Shown piece after piece: positions 42,186-50,289 of a stretch of DNA of 64,000 bases. Each line of letters begins with the position of its first letter. Within the stretch, counting starts at the first letter, position 1. This stretch comes from Pontibacillus marinus BH030004 = DSM 16465 (GTDB lineage: Bacteria; Bacillota; Bacilli; Bacillales; BH030062): contig NZ_AULJ01000013.1 in assembly GCF_000425225.1 (NCBI RefSeq), positions 107,707 through 171,706 of the forward strand, written 5' to 3'. The notes beneath the pieces were generated by a model. The model was not told the DNA's origin. It saw only the letters and a program-made list of their open reading frames with translations, and searched no databases. Both the position numbers and the translations under genes were made by a program.

Positions 42186-44348
42186 TCATGCTGAATTTGA
42201 TAAAGTGGGTAATGTTACTTGGAAAGTAGTTCCTTTATGCTGTTCACTTTCCACTAGAACCTTTCCATTATGAGATTGGATAATTTGAAAACTAACCATT
42301 AACCCTAACCCATTTCCACTTTCTTTAGTTGTGTAAAATGGTTCTCCAATCTTGTCTAGTTGTTCTTTTGAAATGCCAACACCAGTATCTTGTATAAAGA
42401 TATGAACCTGATCTGCTTCTAGCTGACATTTCACATTAACTTCCCCACCTTTTGGTGTTGCCTCGATCGCATTTTTAATAAAATTGAGGAATACTTGTTT
42501 CAATCGCCCCTCATCACAATTCACTTTAACTTCATCAAGGGAACAATCGAATTTCACTTGCACTTTGGCTTTTCGTGCCGTGTAATCCAATAGCTGCATA
42601 ACATGTTGAATCATTGGAACGATGTTTTTTGTACCTAATTGAACTTCTTTGGGTTTTGCTAGCATCATGAAGTCTTCCACAATATCATTCACACGTTCAA
42701 TTTCTTCCGTTATGATAGCTAAAAGTTCACTTCGTTCATCTTCTTCCTCATCTAGTTGTAGAAATTCTGCATATCCACGTATGGAAGTTAATGGGTTACG
42801 GATTTCATGAGCCACCCCAGCTGCTAATTGCCCAACTGCACTAAGTTTATCCTGTCTACGAAGTACTTCTTCTGTTTTCTTGCGTTCTGTAATATCATTT
42901 CGTATCGCTAAATATTGATAGGGTTTGCCATTTTGTTTCATAAAAGGAACGATGGTTGTGTCTACCCAATAATAACTGCCATCTTTGGCTTTATTACGAA
43001 TTTCACCTTTCCATACTTCACCAGATCCGATAGTTCTCCATAAATCTTTAAAGAATGCTTTATCATGGAAACCTGAATTTAAAATACGGTGGTCTTCCCC
43101 TAACAATTCTTCTCGACTATATTTTGATATCTCACAAAACTTATCATTTACATTCTGTATGATTCCTTTTTCATCCGTAATAGCTACAATGGTGGATTGA
43201 TCCAATGCAAATTGAATGTCCTGAACTTCTTTTACCGTTTCTTTCAACTGTACTTCTGCTTCTTTTCGATCAGTAATATCCGTTCGAATCGCAATGTACT
43301 GATAGGGTTTGCCTTTTTTATTTAAGAAAGGAACAATTGTTGTGTCTACCCAATAAAAAGACCCATCTTTTTTCTTGTTTTTAATTTCACCTTTCCACAC
43401 TTCTCCTGATCCAATCGTTTTCCATAGATCTTTAAAAAATTCCTTTGAATGGTATCCTGAATTTAACATGTTATGATCTTGACCTATGAGTTCATATTCT
43501 TCATAACCTGTAATGTCTAGTAATTTATCATTCACATACGTGATTTTCCCTTGAGCATTTGTAATCGCAACAATTGAAGATTCATCTAAGGCGAACTTAA
43601 TATCATTGATATAAGAATCACTCGTAGCAAGTCGATTACTGATAAGTGTACTAGACCAAAGCAATCCAGCAATAATTAGGATCGAGATGAATAATACAAG
43701 ATAGAGCACAAAAGAATCTTGTGCTGATGACGAATCACTTAGGATTGAATCCTTAATATCGGTTTGAGCTGCTTGCGTAAGTAAAATATACCCTTCTAAT
43801 ATAGCTCCAGTTACGATGATGGAGCTAAGTGGTTTGATCCATAAATTATTTGCGTTCGTTGCAAAATTATAATAGGTAAGAATCCATAGAACAAATAAAA
43901 ATGAGCCATAAATTAGAAGAGTTGATAAAATAAAGATTCCGATATCATAACGTACACCAACATTGGAAGCGTACATCCCCATAACATGGTTAGAAAACAC
44001 ACTTAATGTTAATAAGAGACTACCTATAAATAGGTAATGTTTCTTCTTGCTGATGACATTATAAAATGCTATCCCTGTAAAGGAAACGCCTAATATGAAC
44101 GAAAGTAATGAGATTGATAGCTGGTTACTAGCTATATTAGACGGCTCTTCAGCAAGCATTGTTAGAAAGTTCATAACCCAAATACCAATTCCCATGGATG
44201 ATATTCCCGCTAAAAACAAAGAACGTTTATGTCGATCTGAAGTATGTAATAATGAGAATAAATCAAGAGACGTATAAGATGTCATTAAAGTTAAAATAAC
44301 TGCGATGAGCATGATTACAGAGCTATATGTATTGAGTAAAACCTCCAC
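42186..44348 (-). CDS. Membrane sensor histidine kinase, MHYT-like sensor plus two near-identical PAS domains
   Basis: 720 aa. The N-terminal ~250 residues span the membrane about seven times and look like an MHYT sensor, although the signature His is missing in WVMNFLTMLA; NHVMGMYA is retained. Two PAS-PAC modules follow and are very alike (each has DLW-TIGSGEVWKGEI, YWVDTTIVPF and GKPYQY-AIR-DIT). HisKA has the phospho-His in GVAHEIRNPLTS, and HATPase has NFIKNAIEATP, DTGVGIS and GNGLGLM. There is no response regulator next to it, so it may feed the sporulation phosphorelay like KinA-E. Start GTG 44348. Confidence 0.88.
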   Translation of the reverse strand: MEVLLNTYSSVIMLIAVILTLMTSYTSLDLFSLLHTSDRHKRSLFLAGISSMGIGIWVMNFLTMLAEEPSNIASNQLSISLLSFILGVSFTGIAFYNVISKKKHYLFIGSLLLTLSVFSNHVMGMYASNVGVRYDIGIFILSTLLIYGSFLFVLWILTYYNFATNANNLWIKPLSSIIVTGAILEGYILLTQAAQTDIKDSILSDSSSAQDSFVLYLVLFISILIIAGLLWSSTLISNRLATSDSYINDIKFALDESSIVAITNAQGKITYVNDKLLDITGYEEYELIGQDHNMLNSGYHSKEFFKDLWKTIGSGEVWKGEIKNKKKDGSFYWVDTTIVPFLNKKGKPYQYIAIRTDITDRKEAEVQLKETVKEVQDIQFALDQSTIVAITDEKGIIQNVNDKFCEISKYSREELLGEDHRILNSGFHDKAFFKDLWRTIGSGEVWKGEIRNKAKDGSYYWVDTTIVPFMKQNGKPYQYLAIRNDITERKKTEEVLRRQDKLSAVGQLAAGVAHEIRNPLTSIRGYAEFLQLDEEEDERSELLAIITEEIERVNDIVEDFMMLAKPKEVQLGTKNIVPMIQHVMQLLDYTARKAKVQVKFDCSLDEVKVNCDEGRLKQVFLNFIKNAIEATPKGGEVNVKCQLEADQVHIFIQDTGVGISKEQLDKIGEPFYTTKESGNGLGLMVSFQIIQSHNGKVLVESEQHKGTTFQVTLPTLSNSA

Positions 44349-44507
44349 TCCTAATTCCTCCCCTCCCTTTTATCTTTATTCAATTGTACTGGAAAAAACA
44401 CATACTTAAAAGGTTATGTTCATTTCCCATTTCCCGGGTAAGCGCACATTTCTCAATATTATAACAGGAAGCGACAATATTCTTTTACTGTTTGGATTAA
44501 ATCGTAA

Positions 44508-44538
44508 AAAAATGTAAGGGGTAATAACCCCTTACACT
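44508..44538 (-). terminator. Terminator of the ABC-F gene
   Basis: TGTAAGGGG taata ACCCCTTACA type hairpin with seven T after it on the minus strand. Confidence 0.85.
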
Positions 44539-44548
44539 TTCATCACTC

Positions 44549-46168
44549 TTATTGAGCTAGTTCTTTTAATTGTTGTTCAACTTTTTCATCATTCACGAAT
44601 TCATCATACGACATATACTTATCAATCATGCCATTTGGCGTGATTTCTATGATACGATTTGCAATTGTATCGATGAACTGGTGGTCGTGTGATGTGAAAA
44701 TCATGGAACCTTTAAAGTTTATTAGACCTTCGTTTAATGCTGTGATCGACTCTAGGTCTAAGTGGTTTGTTGGTTCATCTAGTACAAGTACGTTGGAACC
44801 GCTAAGCATCATCTTAGAAAGCATACAACGTACTTTTTCGCCTCCGGAAAGGACTTTTGCTTTCTTCTTCACTTCTTCACCAGAGAATAACATACGGCCT
44901 AAGAAGCTTCTTAAGAACGTCTCTGTCTCATCATCTGGAGAATATTGACGCAACCATTCAACTAGGTTCTTGTCGTTCTCTTCAAAGAAAGCTGAGTTAT
45001 CTTTAGGGAAATAGCTCTGAGATGTTGTTACGCCCCATTTGTACGTACCAGCATCTGGTTCCATTTCACCCATGATAATTTTAAATAGTGTGGTATATGC
45101 GATTTCGTGGTCCCCCACTAATGCAATTTTGTCATCTTTATTCATTGTAAAGGTTACATTATCGAGAACCTTAACGCCATCAATTGTTTTTGTTAAACCT
45201 TCTACGTGTAAAAGATCATTTCCAATTTCACGATCTGGTTTGAAGGCTACATAAGGATAACGACGTGAAGATGGTTGGATATCATCAAGTGTAATTTGAT
45301 CAAGCATCTTCTTACGAGACGTTGCCTGTTTTGATTTTGATTTGTTTGCGCTGAAGCGCTGAATAAATTCTTTAAGCTCTTTGGCCTTTTGTTCTTTTTT
45401 CTTGTTTTCTTCTTTCGCCATCTTTTGAGCTAACTGACTGGATTCATACCAGAAATCATAGTTACCTACATATATTTGGATTTTACCAAAGTCTAAGTCA
45501 GCAATGTGCGTACAAACATTATTAAGGAAGTGACGATCGTGGGAAACCACAATCACTGTACCTTCAAAGTTAATAAGGAATTCTTCTAACCATTGGATTG
45601 CACGGATATCCAGGTGGTTGGTTGGTTCGTCAAGAAGTAGTACATCTGGATTTCCGAATAAAGCTTGAGCTAGAAGTACTTTTACTTTTTGAGCACCCGT
45701 TAAGTCTGCCATCTTTTTGTTGTGAAGATCTTCTGAAATACCAAGACCTGTTAAAAGGCGTGCTGCATCTGACTCAGCTTCCCAACCATTCATTTCAGCG
45801 AATTCGCCTTCAAGTTCTGCAGCTCTCATACCATCCTCTTCAGAGAAGTCCGCTTTCATATAAATTTCATTCTTTTCGTTCATTACTTCATATAGGCGTT
45901 GGTGTCCCATGATCACAACCTGAAGAACTTCATATTCTTCGTATTCGAAGTGGTTCTGCTTTAATACAGCCATTCGTTTGTCTTTTTCTAGAGATACATC
46001 CCCTGTTTGAGATTCAATCTCTCCAGAAAGAATCTTCAAGAATGTTGATTTTCCGGCACCATTTGCTCCAATTAACCCGTAACAGTTACCAGCAGTAAAT
46101 TTTATATTAACGTCTTCAAAAAGCTTTTGATCGCCAAAGCGTAGGCTCACGTTTTGAACATTAAGCAT
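44549..46168 (-). CDS. ykpA: ABC-F family ATPase, YkpA/YbiT-like
   Basis: 539 aa, two ABC domains joined by a charged linker (KKKEQKAKELKEFIQRFSANKSK) and no membrane part, as in ABC-F ribosome-associated proteins. NBD1 has a normal Walker A GANGAGKSTFLK, signature LTGAQ and LLLDEPTNHLD. NBD2 has LSGGE and VLDEPTNHLDL, but its P-loop reads GDHEIAYTT, without the Gly and Lys residues needed for normal ATP binding. ATG 46168 (MLNVQNVSL) with GGAGG is preferred to TTG 46186. Single gene. Confidence 0.88.
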   Translation of the reverse strand: MLNVQNVSLRFGDQKLFEDVNIKFTAGNCYGLIGANGAGKSTFLKILSGEIESQTGDVSLEKDKRMAVLKQNHFEYEEYEVLQVVIMGHQRLYEVMNEKNEIYMKADFSEEDGMRAAELEGEFAEMNGWEAESDAARLLTGLGISEDLHNKKMADLTGAQKVKVLLAQALFGNPDVLLLDEPTNHLDIRAIQWLEEFLINFEGTVIVVSHDRHFLNNVCTHIADLDFGKIQIYVGNYDFWYESSQLAQKMAKEENKKKEQKAKELKEFIQRFSANKSKSKQATSRKKMLDQITLDDIQPSSRRYPYVAFKPDREIGNDLLHVEGLTKTIDGVKVLDNVTFTMNKDDKIALVGDHEIAYTTLFKIIMGEMEPDAGTYKWGVTTSQSYFPKDNSAFFEENDKNLVEWLRQYSPDDETETFLRSFLGRMLFSGEEVKKKAKVLSGGEKVRCMLSKMMLSGSNVLVLDEPTNHLDLESITALNEGLINFKGSMIFTSHDHQFIDTIANRIIEITPNGMIDKYMSYDEFVNDEKVEQQLKELAQ

Positions 46169-46277
46169 ATAATCATAATCCTCCAATATTGAATTGTTTC
46201 CATCGAAATTATATCAAAAGAGTCTTCAGATAGATAGTGCATGCATACTTTATCTTAAAGTTTTCATTTACAGAACA

Positions 46278-46306
46278 CAAAAAAGGATTGCTCCGAAGAA
46301 CAATCC
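46278..46306 (-). terminator. Terminator of the TSUP gene
   Basis: GGATTG..C and G..CAATCC form a hairpin, and a run of T follows on the minus strand. Confidence 0.75.
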
Positions 46307-46314
46307 CTCCTCTC

Positions 46315-47094
46315 TTATCCGAAAAAGTCTACCCAAATCTTAACAGCACTACCCAGGATGAGTAAAGCCAATATCGTTTGTAAAATTTTTGTATTAATCT
46401 TTTTACCTGCATTTGCACCAAGTGGTGAAGCTAATAAGCTAGCCACGATCATGATTGCAGCTGGTACATATTCAACTTGTCCAGTCGTTACCTTACCGAT
46501 CGTAGAACCGATGGAAGAAATGAATGTGATAGCAAGAGAGCTTGCAATTGTCATCCGAGTTGGGATCTTTAATACAACAAGCATGATTGGAACAAGAATA
46601 AATGCACCTGCTGCCCCTACAATTCCAGCACCTATACCTGTAATGAAAGCAAGAGATGCTGCAATTGTTTTATTAAAGTTTACTTCTTGTAAATTTTGAT
46701 CCTCTAGACCTTTTTTAGGAATAAACATCATTACAGCAGCAATGGTGGCAAGTAATCCGTAAACCAAGTTTACAGCATCATCAGACATTAACTTAGAACC
46801 ATATCCACCAATAAAGCTACCAATAAGGATACTTACACCCATATAAAGAATTAACTGCTTATTTAAATATCCACCTTTACGATATGCCCACACACCACCT
46901 ATTGTGGCGAAAAATACTTGCACTGCACTAATACCAGCTACTTCGTGTGCTGTGAAGGCAGTAAAACCTAATAATGGTGGTATATATAATAACATAGGGT
47001 ACTTAACTATGGAGCCTCCGATCCCTACCATTCCTGAAACGAAGGAACCTGCAAACCCAATTAAAAATATGGTGATCCAAAACATAATATCCAT
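46315..47094 (-). CDS. TSUP family sulfite/organosulfur exporter (TauE/SafE)
   Basis: 259 aa with about eight membrane helices. Both copies of the TSUP repeat are visible ([24 protein letters not shown] cut short: key GxxxGxxGIGG, and [19 protein letters not shown]). The family exports or imports sulfite, thiosulfate or organosulfur anions. ATG 47094 with GGAGGAGG seven bases upstream; the reading from 47133 would include that SD. It is encoded after the DsrE-like and TusA genes, and its upstream region has TACCC-AGTA-GGGTA, so it is probably a sulfur-stress gene. Confidence 0.86.
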   Translation of the reverse strand: MDIMFWITIFLIGFAGSFVSGMVGIGGSIVKYPMLLYIPPLLGFTAFTAHEVAGISAVQVFFATIGGVWAYRKGGYLNKQLILYMGVSILIGSFIGGYGSKLMSDDAVNLVYGLLATIAAVMMFIPKKGLEDQNLQEVNFNKTIAASLAFITGIGAGIVGAAGAFILVPIMLVVLKIPTRMTIASSLAITFISSIGSTIGKVTTGQVEYVPAAIMIVASLLASPLGANAGKKINTKILQTILALLILGSAVKIWVDFFG

Positions 47095-47152
47095 AAATAT
47101 GCCTCCTCCAGTAAAACCCTTTTCTACGTCCAATAATCATATATTTTATAAT

Positions 47153-47166
47153 TACCCAGTAGGGTA
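47153..47166. promoter_or_regulatory. CsoR/CstR-type operator candidate, site a
   Basis: TACCC-AGTA-GGGTA is a perfect 5-bp inverted repeat, 59 bp before the TSUP start. It has the same 14-bp geometry as three further sites before the DsrE-like and TusA genes. Confidence 0.65.
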
Positions 47167-47184
47167 TTTAAAAATTAAATATTA

Positions 47185-47217
47185 AAGGGACTAGTCCTTA
47201 ATAAGGACTAAATCCCT
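47185..47217 (-). terminator. Terminator of the DsrE-like gene
   Basis: AAGGGA..AGTCCTT aat AAGGACT..TCCCTT hairpin, with a T-rich tail on the minus strand. Confidence 0.7.
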
Positions 47218-47226
47218 TCTATATGC

Positions 47227-47706
47227 TTAGATAAATAAGTTCACATTGCCATCTTCAGCATCAGCTAGATAAGCAGCTACACCTGCATACGTGATATCAT
47301 CTAGAAGCTCTTCTTTTTGGAAACCTAGTAAATCCATAGTCATTTGACATGCAACTAGATTAATATCCTGCATTTGTGCCATTTCAATTAACTCTGGTAC
47401 AGTTTGTGCATTGTGCTTCTTCATAACCTTTTTAATCATTTTTGGTCCCATACCAGCCATATTCATTTTAGAAAGGCCTAGATTATCGGCACCTTTTGGC
47501 ATCATTTTACCAAACATTTTTTCTAAGAATCCTTTTTGTGCTTCTACTTTGCCGTCTTTACGTAAAGCATTTAGTCCCCAGAAAGTGTGGAAAATCGTAA
47601 CCTCGTGATCATAAGCTGCTGCCCCATTCGCAATAATATAAGCAGCCATGGCCTTATCATAATCTCCGCTAAATAAAATAATGTTCGTTTTTTTTGTTTC
47701 AGACAT
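47227..47706 (-). CDS. DsrE/DsrF/DrsH-like sulfur protein
   Basis: 159 aa, DsrE superfamily. The start is IILFSGDYDKAMAAYIIANGAAAYDHEV cut short here: key features are the FSGD-DKAMAA helix and TIFHTFWGLNALR, then LVACQMTMDLLGF with the conserved Cys (CQMT), and GVAAYLADA. Such proteins carry persulfide sulfur in relay with TusA. It lies between tusA and the TSUP gene, with a 14-bp operator candidate just before it. Enzyme partner not shown. Confidence 0.85.
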   Translation of the reverse strand: MSETKKTNIILFSGDYDKAMAAYIIANGAAAYDHEVTIFHTFWGLNALRKDGKVEAQKGFLEKMFGKMMPKGADNLGLSKMNMAGMGPKMIKKVMKKHNAQTVPELIEMAQMQDINLVACQMTMDLLGFQKEELLDDITYAGVAAYLADAEDGNVNLFI

Positions 47707-47732
47707 GTTGATCCTCCTCTAGTTATTACTTA

Positions 47733-47746
47733 TACTTGTAAGGGTA
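47733..47746. promoter_or_regulatory. CsoR/CstR-type operator candidate, site b
   Basis: TACTTGTAAGGGTA keeps the TAC...GGGTA frame of the other sites; the left half has two changes. It lies 27 bp before the DsrE-like start. Confidence 0.5.
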
Positions 47747-47762
47747 TTTTTAAACGTAAAAT

Positions 47763-47990
47763 TTATCCCTTTTGAATCCAGAACGTAAATACACCATTTT
47801 CTTCTTTATCATCTAACAGTGTGTGTCCAGTAGAAGATGTCCAAGCAGTTAGATCTTGCTTTGCACCAGCATCTGTAGTGGCAACTTCAAGAACCTGACC
47901 ACTTTCAATTTCACCGATTGCTTTCTTTGTTTTTACGATTGGCATTGGGCAAGCTAACCCTTTAGCATCTAATTGTTTATCAACATTCAT
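47763..47990 (-). CDS. tusA: TusA-family sulfur carrier
   Basis: 75 aa. It starts VDKQLDAKGLACPMPIVKTKKAI, with the sulfur-carrying Cys in the CPMP motif, and has the short alpha/beta fold ending in FWIQKG. TusA proteins accept persulfide sulfur and pass it on. The operator pair at 48052-48105 and the neighbouring DsrE-like and TSUP genes suggest sulfide or persulfide detoxification rather than tRNA thiolation (inference). ATG 47990 with AAGGAGG. Confidence 0.9.
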   Translation of the reverse strand: MNVDKQLDAKGLACPMPIVKTKKAIGEIESGQVLEVATTDAGAKQDLTAWTSSTGHTLLDDKEENGVFTFWIQKG

Positions 47991-48051
47991 GTTGAGTCCT
48001 CCTTAGAAATTCTTTTCAGTATAATTTAAATATATAATTGCTTTCTTTCAA

Positions 48052-48065
48052 TACCTATATGGGTA
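48052..48065. promoter_or_regulatory. CsoR/CstR-type operator candidate, site c
   Basis: TACCTATATGGGTA, inside the longer ATACCTATATGGGTAT. It lies in the divergent region between tusA and the FAD oxidoreductase gene. Confidence 0.6.
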
Positions 48066-48091
48066 TCATAATACGTATAAGAACTGATGTC

Positions 48092-48105
48092 AACCCCAGA
48101 GGGTA
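48092..48105. promoter_or_regulatory. CsoR/CstR-type operator candidate, site d
   Basis: AACCCCAGAGGGTA keeps the ACCC-N4-GGGT core with the same spacing. It is 27 bp from site c, so the two may bind cooperatively and control both divergent genes. Confidence 0.55.
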
Positions 48106-48214
48106 TATGCCTAATTAAATCCCTGAATAACAATAGATAAAAGGCTTCATTTTCTATTTCTACATTTCTTTTGATATCATAGAAAGCAATTCAAATATGA
48201 GCGAGGGAATCTAA

Positions 48215-49315
48215 ATGCAAAAATTAATTTTAGCCGGAGCAGGGCATGCCCATTTACATATCATTAAAAATTTAATCACTAACCCATTACCTGATGTAGA
48301 GGTAGTCCTTATATCTCCTTCTGAGTATCAATACTATTCTGGTATGTTTAGTGGTTACACAGAAGGAATATATGAACTAGATGAAATACGAGTGAATCTA
48401 GAGGAGTTAAGTAACCAAGCAAACCTATCGTGGTATAAGCAGGCGGTTGTATCCGTAGACCCAGAACAAAAGATTCTACTAACTGATCAAGGGGAAGTGT
48501 TAAGTTATGATGCCTTATCTTTTGACATTGGTTCCTTAACGGCACATACAGATCTTAAAGGGGTTAAGGAATATGCAAGAAGAATTAAACCGAATTATCA
48601 CTTCCCCGAAATGATTGAACAGATGAGAAAAAGTCAAAACCCTATTATTGTAGGCGGTGGAGTAGCGGGGACTGAAATCGCACTATCTCTTCAATCCTGG
48701 CGTTCTAAACATGGTTATGAAACACCTGTTACGTTACTAAGTGGTTCTCCTAGGTTGCTTGAAAACTACCCTGAAACGACTTCTAAAAAGATAACAAATA
48801 TTGTAGAAAATAGTGGTATCGAACTGTATGTAAATGAAAATGTTCAAGAAATGAACTCAACGAAAGTAATAACAGAGAATAACAAATTTAACTACAAAGA
48901 TGTGATGTGGTTAGCAGGTCCCCGAGCTCCAGAACTTTTTCGACTATCTAATTTACCAATTGATGATGAGTGCTACTTACAAGTGGAGTCCACTTTACAA
49001 GTAGAAAAATATCCTTCTATTTTCGGTGCAGGAGACTGTGTGAGTTTAAGTCACGCACCTGACACTCCTAAAAATGGGGTTTTTGCTATACGAGAAGCTC
49101 CTGTACTTTGGGAAAATATCAAGGGTTTCTTATCTACGGGCGAAGGACAATATTATAAACCACAATCTAAGTATTTAGCGATCATGTCTATTGGAAATAA
49201 AGAAGGATTCTTACTGTACGGAGGTATTGCTCTTAAAGGGAAGTTAGCATGGCTACTAAAACACCGAATTGATAAGAAGTTTATGGATACGTATAAAAGT
49301 TTTGAAAATAAGTAA
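48215..49315 (+). CDS. FAD/NAD(P)-dependent oxidoreductase (SelD-associated/NDH-2-like family)
   Basis: 366 aa. The FAD-binding start LILAGAGHAHLHIIKN is followed by a second dinucleotide motif PIIVGGGVAGTEIALSL near residue 145, LAGPRAP, and the FAD C-terminal motif FGAGDCVSL. The GxGHAHxxxI start is typical of a family that in some bacteria is fused to SelD, and it also resembles NDH-2 and sulfide:quinone oxidoreductase. The paired Cys of a classical SQR are not evident. It is divergent from tusA and shares the operator region, so a role in sulfide or persulfide oxidation is possible. ATG 48215 with GAGCGAGG. Confidence 0.72.
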   Translation: MQKLILAGAGHAHLHIIKNLITNPLPDVEVVLISPSEYQYYSGMFSGYTEGIYELDEIRVNLEELSNQANLSWYKQAVVSVDPEQKILLTDQGEVLSYDALSFDIGSLTAHTDLKGVKEYARRIKPNYHFPEMIEQMRKSQNPIIVGGGVAGTEIALSLQSWRSKHGYETPVTLLSGSPRLLENYPETTSKKITNIVENSGIELYVNENVQEMNSTKVITENNKFNYKDVMWLAGPRAPELFRLSNLPIDDECYLQVESTLQVEKYPSIFGAGDCVSLSHAPDTPKNGVFAIREAPVLWENIKGFLSTGEGQYYKPQSKYLAIMSIGNKEGFLLYGGIALKGKLAWLLKHRIDKKFMDTYKSFENK

Positions 49316-49317
49316 GG

Positions 49318-49349
49318 AAAAAAACGCTTGGTGAATCCAAGCGTTTTTT
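49318..49349. terminator. Bidirectional terminator
   Basis: AAAACGCTTGG tgaat CCAAGCGTTTT with A and T tracts on both sides, between convergent genes. Confidence 0.88.
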
Positions 49350-49357
49350 GTGTACAT

Positions 49358-50146
49358 TTAATAGATTTCAGGACGTCGATCCTGAAATATTGGAATTTGT
49401 TTTCGAATTCTTTTCACTTCATCTACATCGATAGTGGCAGTGAGAAAAGTTTCTTCCGTACCAGCCTCGGAGATTACACCCCCCCATGGGTTTATGACCA
49501 TTGAATGACCACCAAATTCTGTTTTAGGATCTTCCCCTACACGATTACATGCAATTACATAACATTGATTTTCTATAGCGCGACTAATCAATAATGACCT
49601 CCAATGATCAATTCTTGCTAAAGGCCATTGAGCTACAACAAACAGAATTTCTGCCCCTTCAGATGTATGGGTTCGAATCCACTCCGGAAAACGTAAGTCA
49701 TAACAAATCATACCTGTACTAGGAACTCCTTCTATTTCAAAGGAACCTTTTTGATCACCGCTATTCAAATAGTGATGTTCATCCATCAATTGAAAAAGGT
49801 GGGCTTTGCTATACTCAACTATCTTTACACCATTTCTGTTATAAGCATACATGGTATTGGTTGAACTTTGTTCGTTAGTTTTGGCGATCGAGCCACCTAT
49901 GAGACTAAAGTCATTTTGTCTTGCTAGTTTAGACAAGAAACTTTGTGCAGTTCTCCCTTCCCAATCACCAATTTGAGATAAGCGGGACAAGTCATACCCT
50001 GTGTCCCATAGTTCAGGGAGAACAAGTATATCGACATTATTTAATTCTTTATGTAAATAATTTATCTTACGTTGAATACTTTCTCTATTTTCTTCAGGAT
50101 TTCCGTAAGTTACATCCATTTGTAAACAGCCAATTTTCAGATTCAT
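49358..50146 (-). CDS. Carbon-nitrogen hydrolase (nitrilase superfamily, omega-amidase-like)
   Basis: 262 aa. The catalytic triad is visible: Glu in VLPELWDTGYDL, Lys in EYSKAHLF and Cys in MICYDLRFPEW. FPEWIRTHTSEGAEILFVVAQWP and ENQCYVIACNRVG match the Nit2/YafV/MtnU-like branch, which hydrolyses omega-amides such as 2-oxoglutaramate. The specific amide is unproven. ATG 50146 (NLKIGCLQMDV) is used because AAGGAGG is seven bases away; the alternative TTG at 50152 abuts the SD. Single gene. Confidence 0.87.
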   Translation of the reverse strand: MNLKIGCLQMDVTYGNPEENRESIQRKINYLHKELNNVDILVLPELWDTGYDLSRLSQIGDWEGRTAQSFLSKLARQNDFSLIGGSIAKTNEQSSTNTMYAYNRNGVKIVEYSKAHLFQLMDEHHYLNSGDQKGSFEIEGVPSTGMICYDLRFPEWIRTHTSEGAEILFVVAQWPLARIDHWRSLLISRAIENQCYVIACNRVGEDPKTEFGGHSMVINPWGGVISEAGTEETFLTATIDVDEVKRIRKQIPIFQDRRPEIY

Positions 50147-50252
50147 GATCAATCCTCCTTATCTTCTTATATATATCTAGCCTATCGAAAAGAAGTCGAA
50201 ACATTCAAATAAAACACATCTGTTTACATAATATTATTATTGTTTAATAAAA

Positions 50253-50282
50253 AATAGGATAAGGCTTATACCCTATCCTATT
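50253..50282 (-). terminator. Terminator of pepF
   Basis: AATAGGATA.GG cttata CC.TATCCTATT hairpin just after the pepF stop; the minus strand continues with a T run. Confidence 0.8.
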
Positions 50283-50289
50283 CCATACA

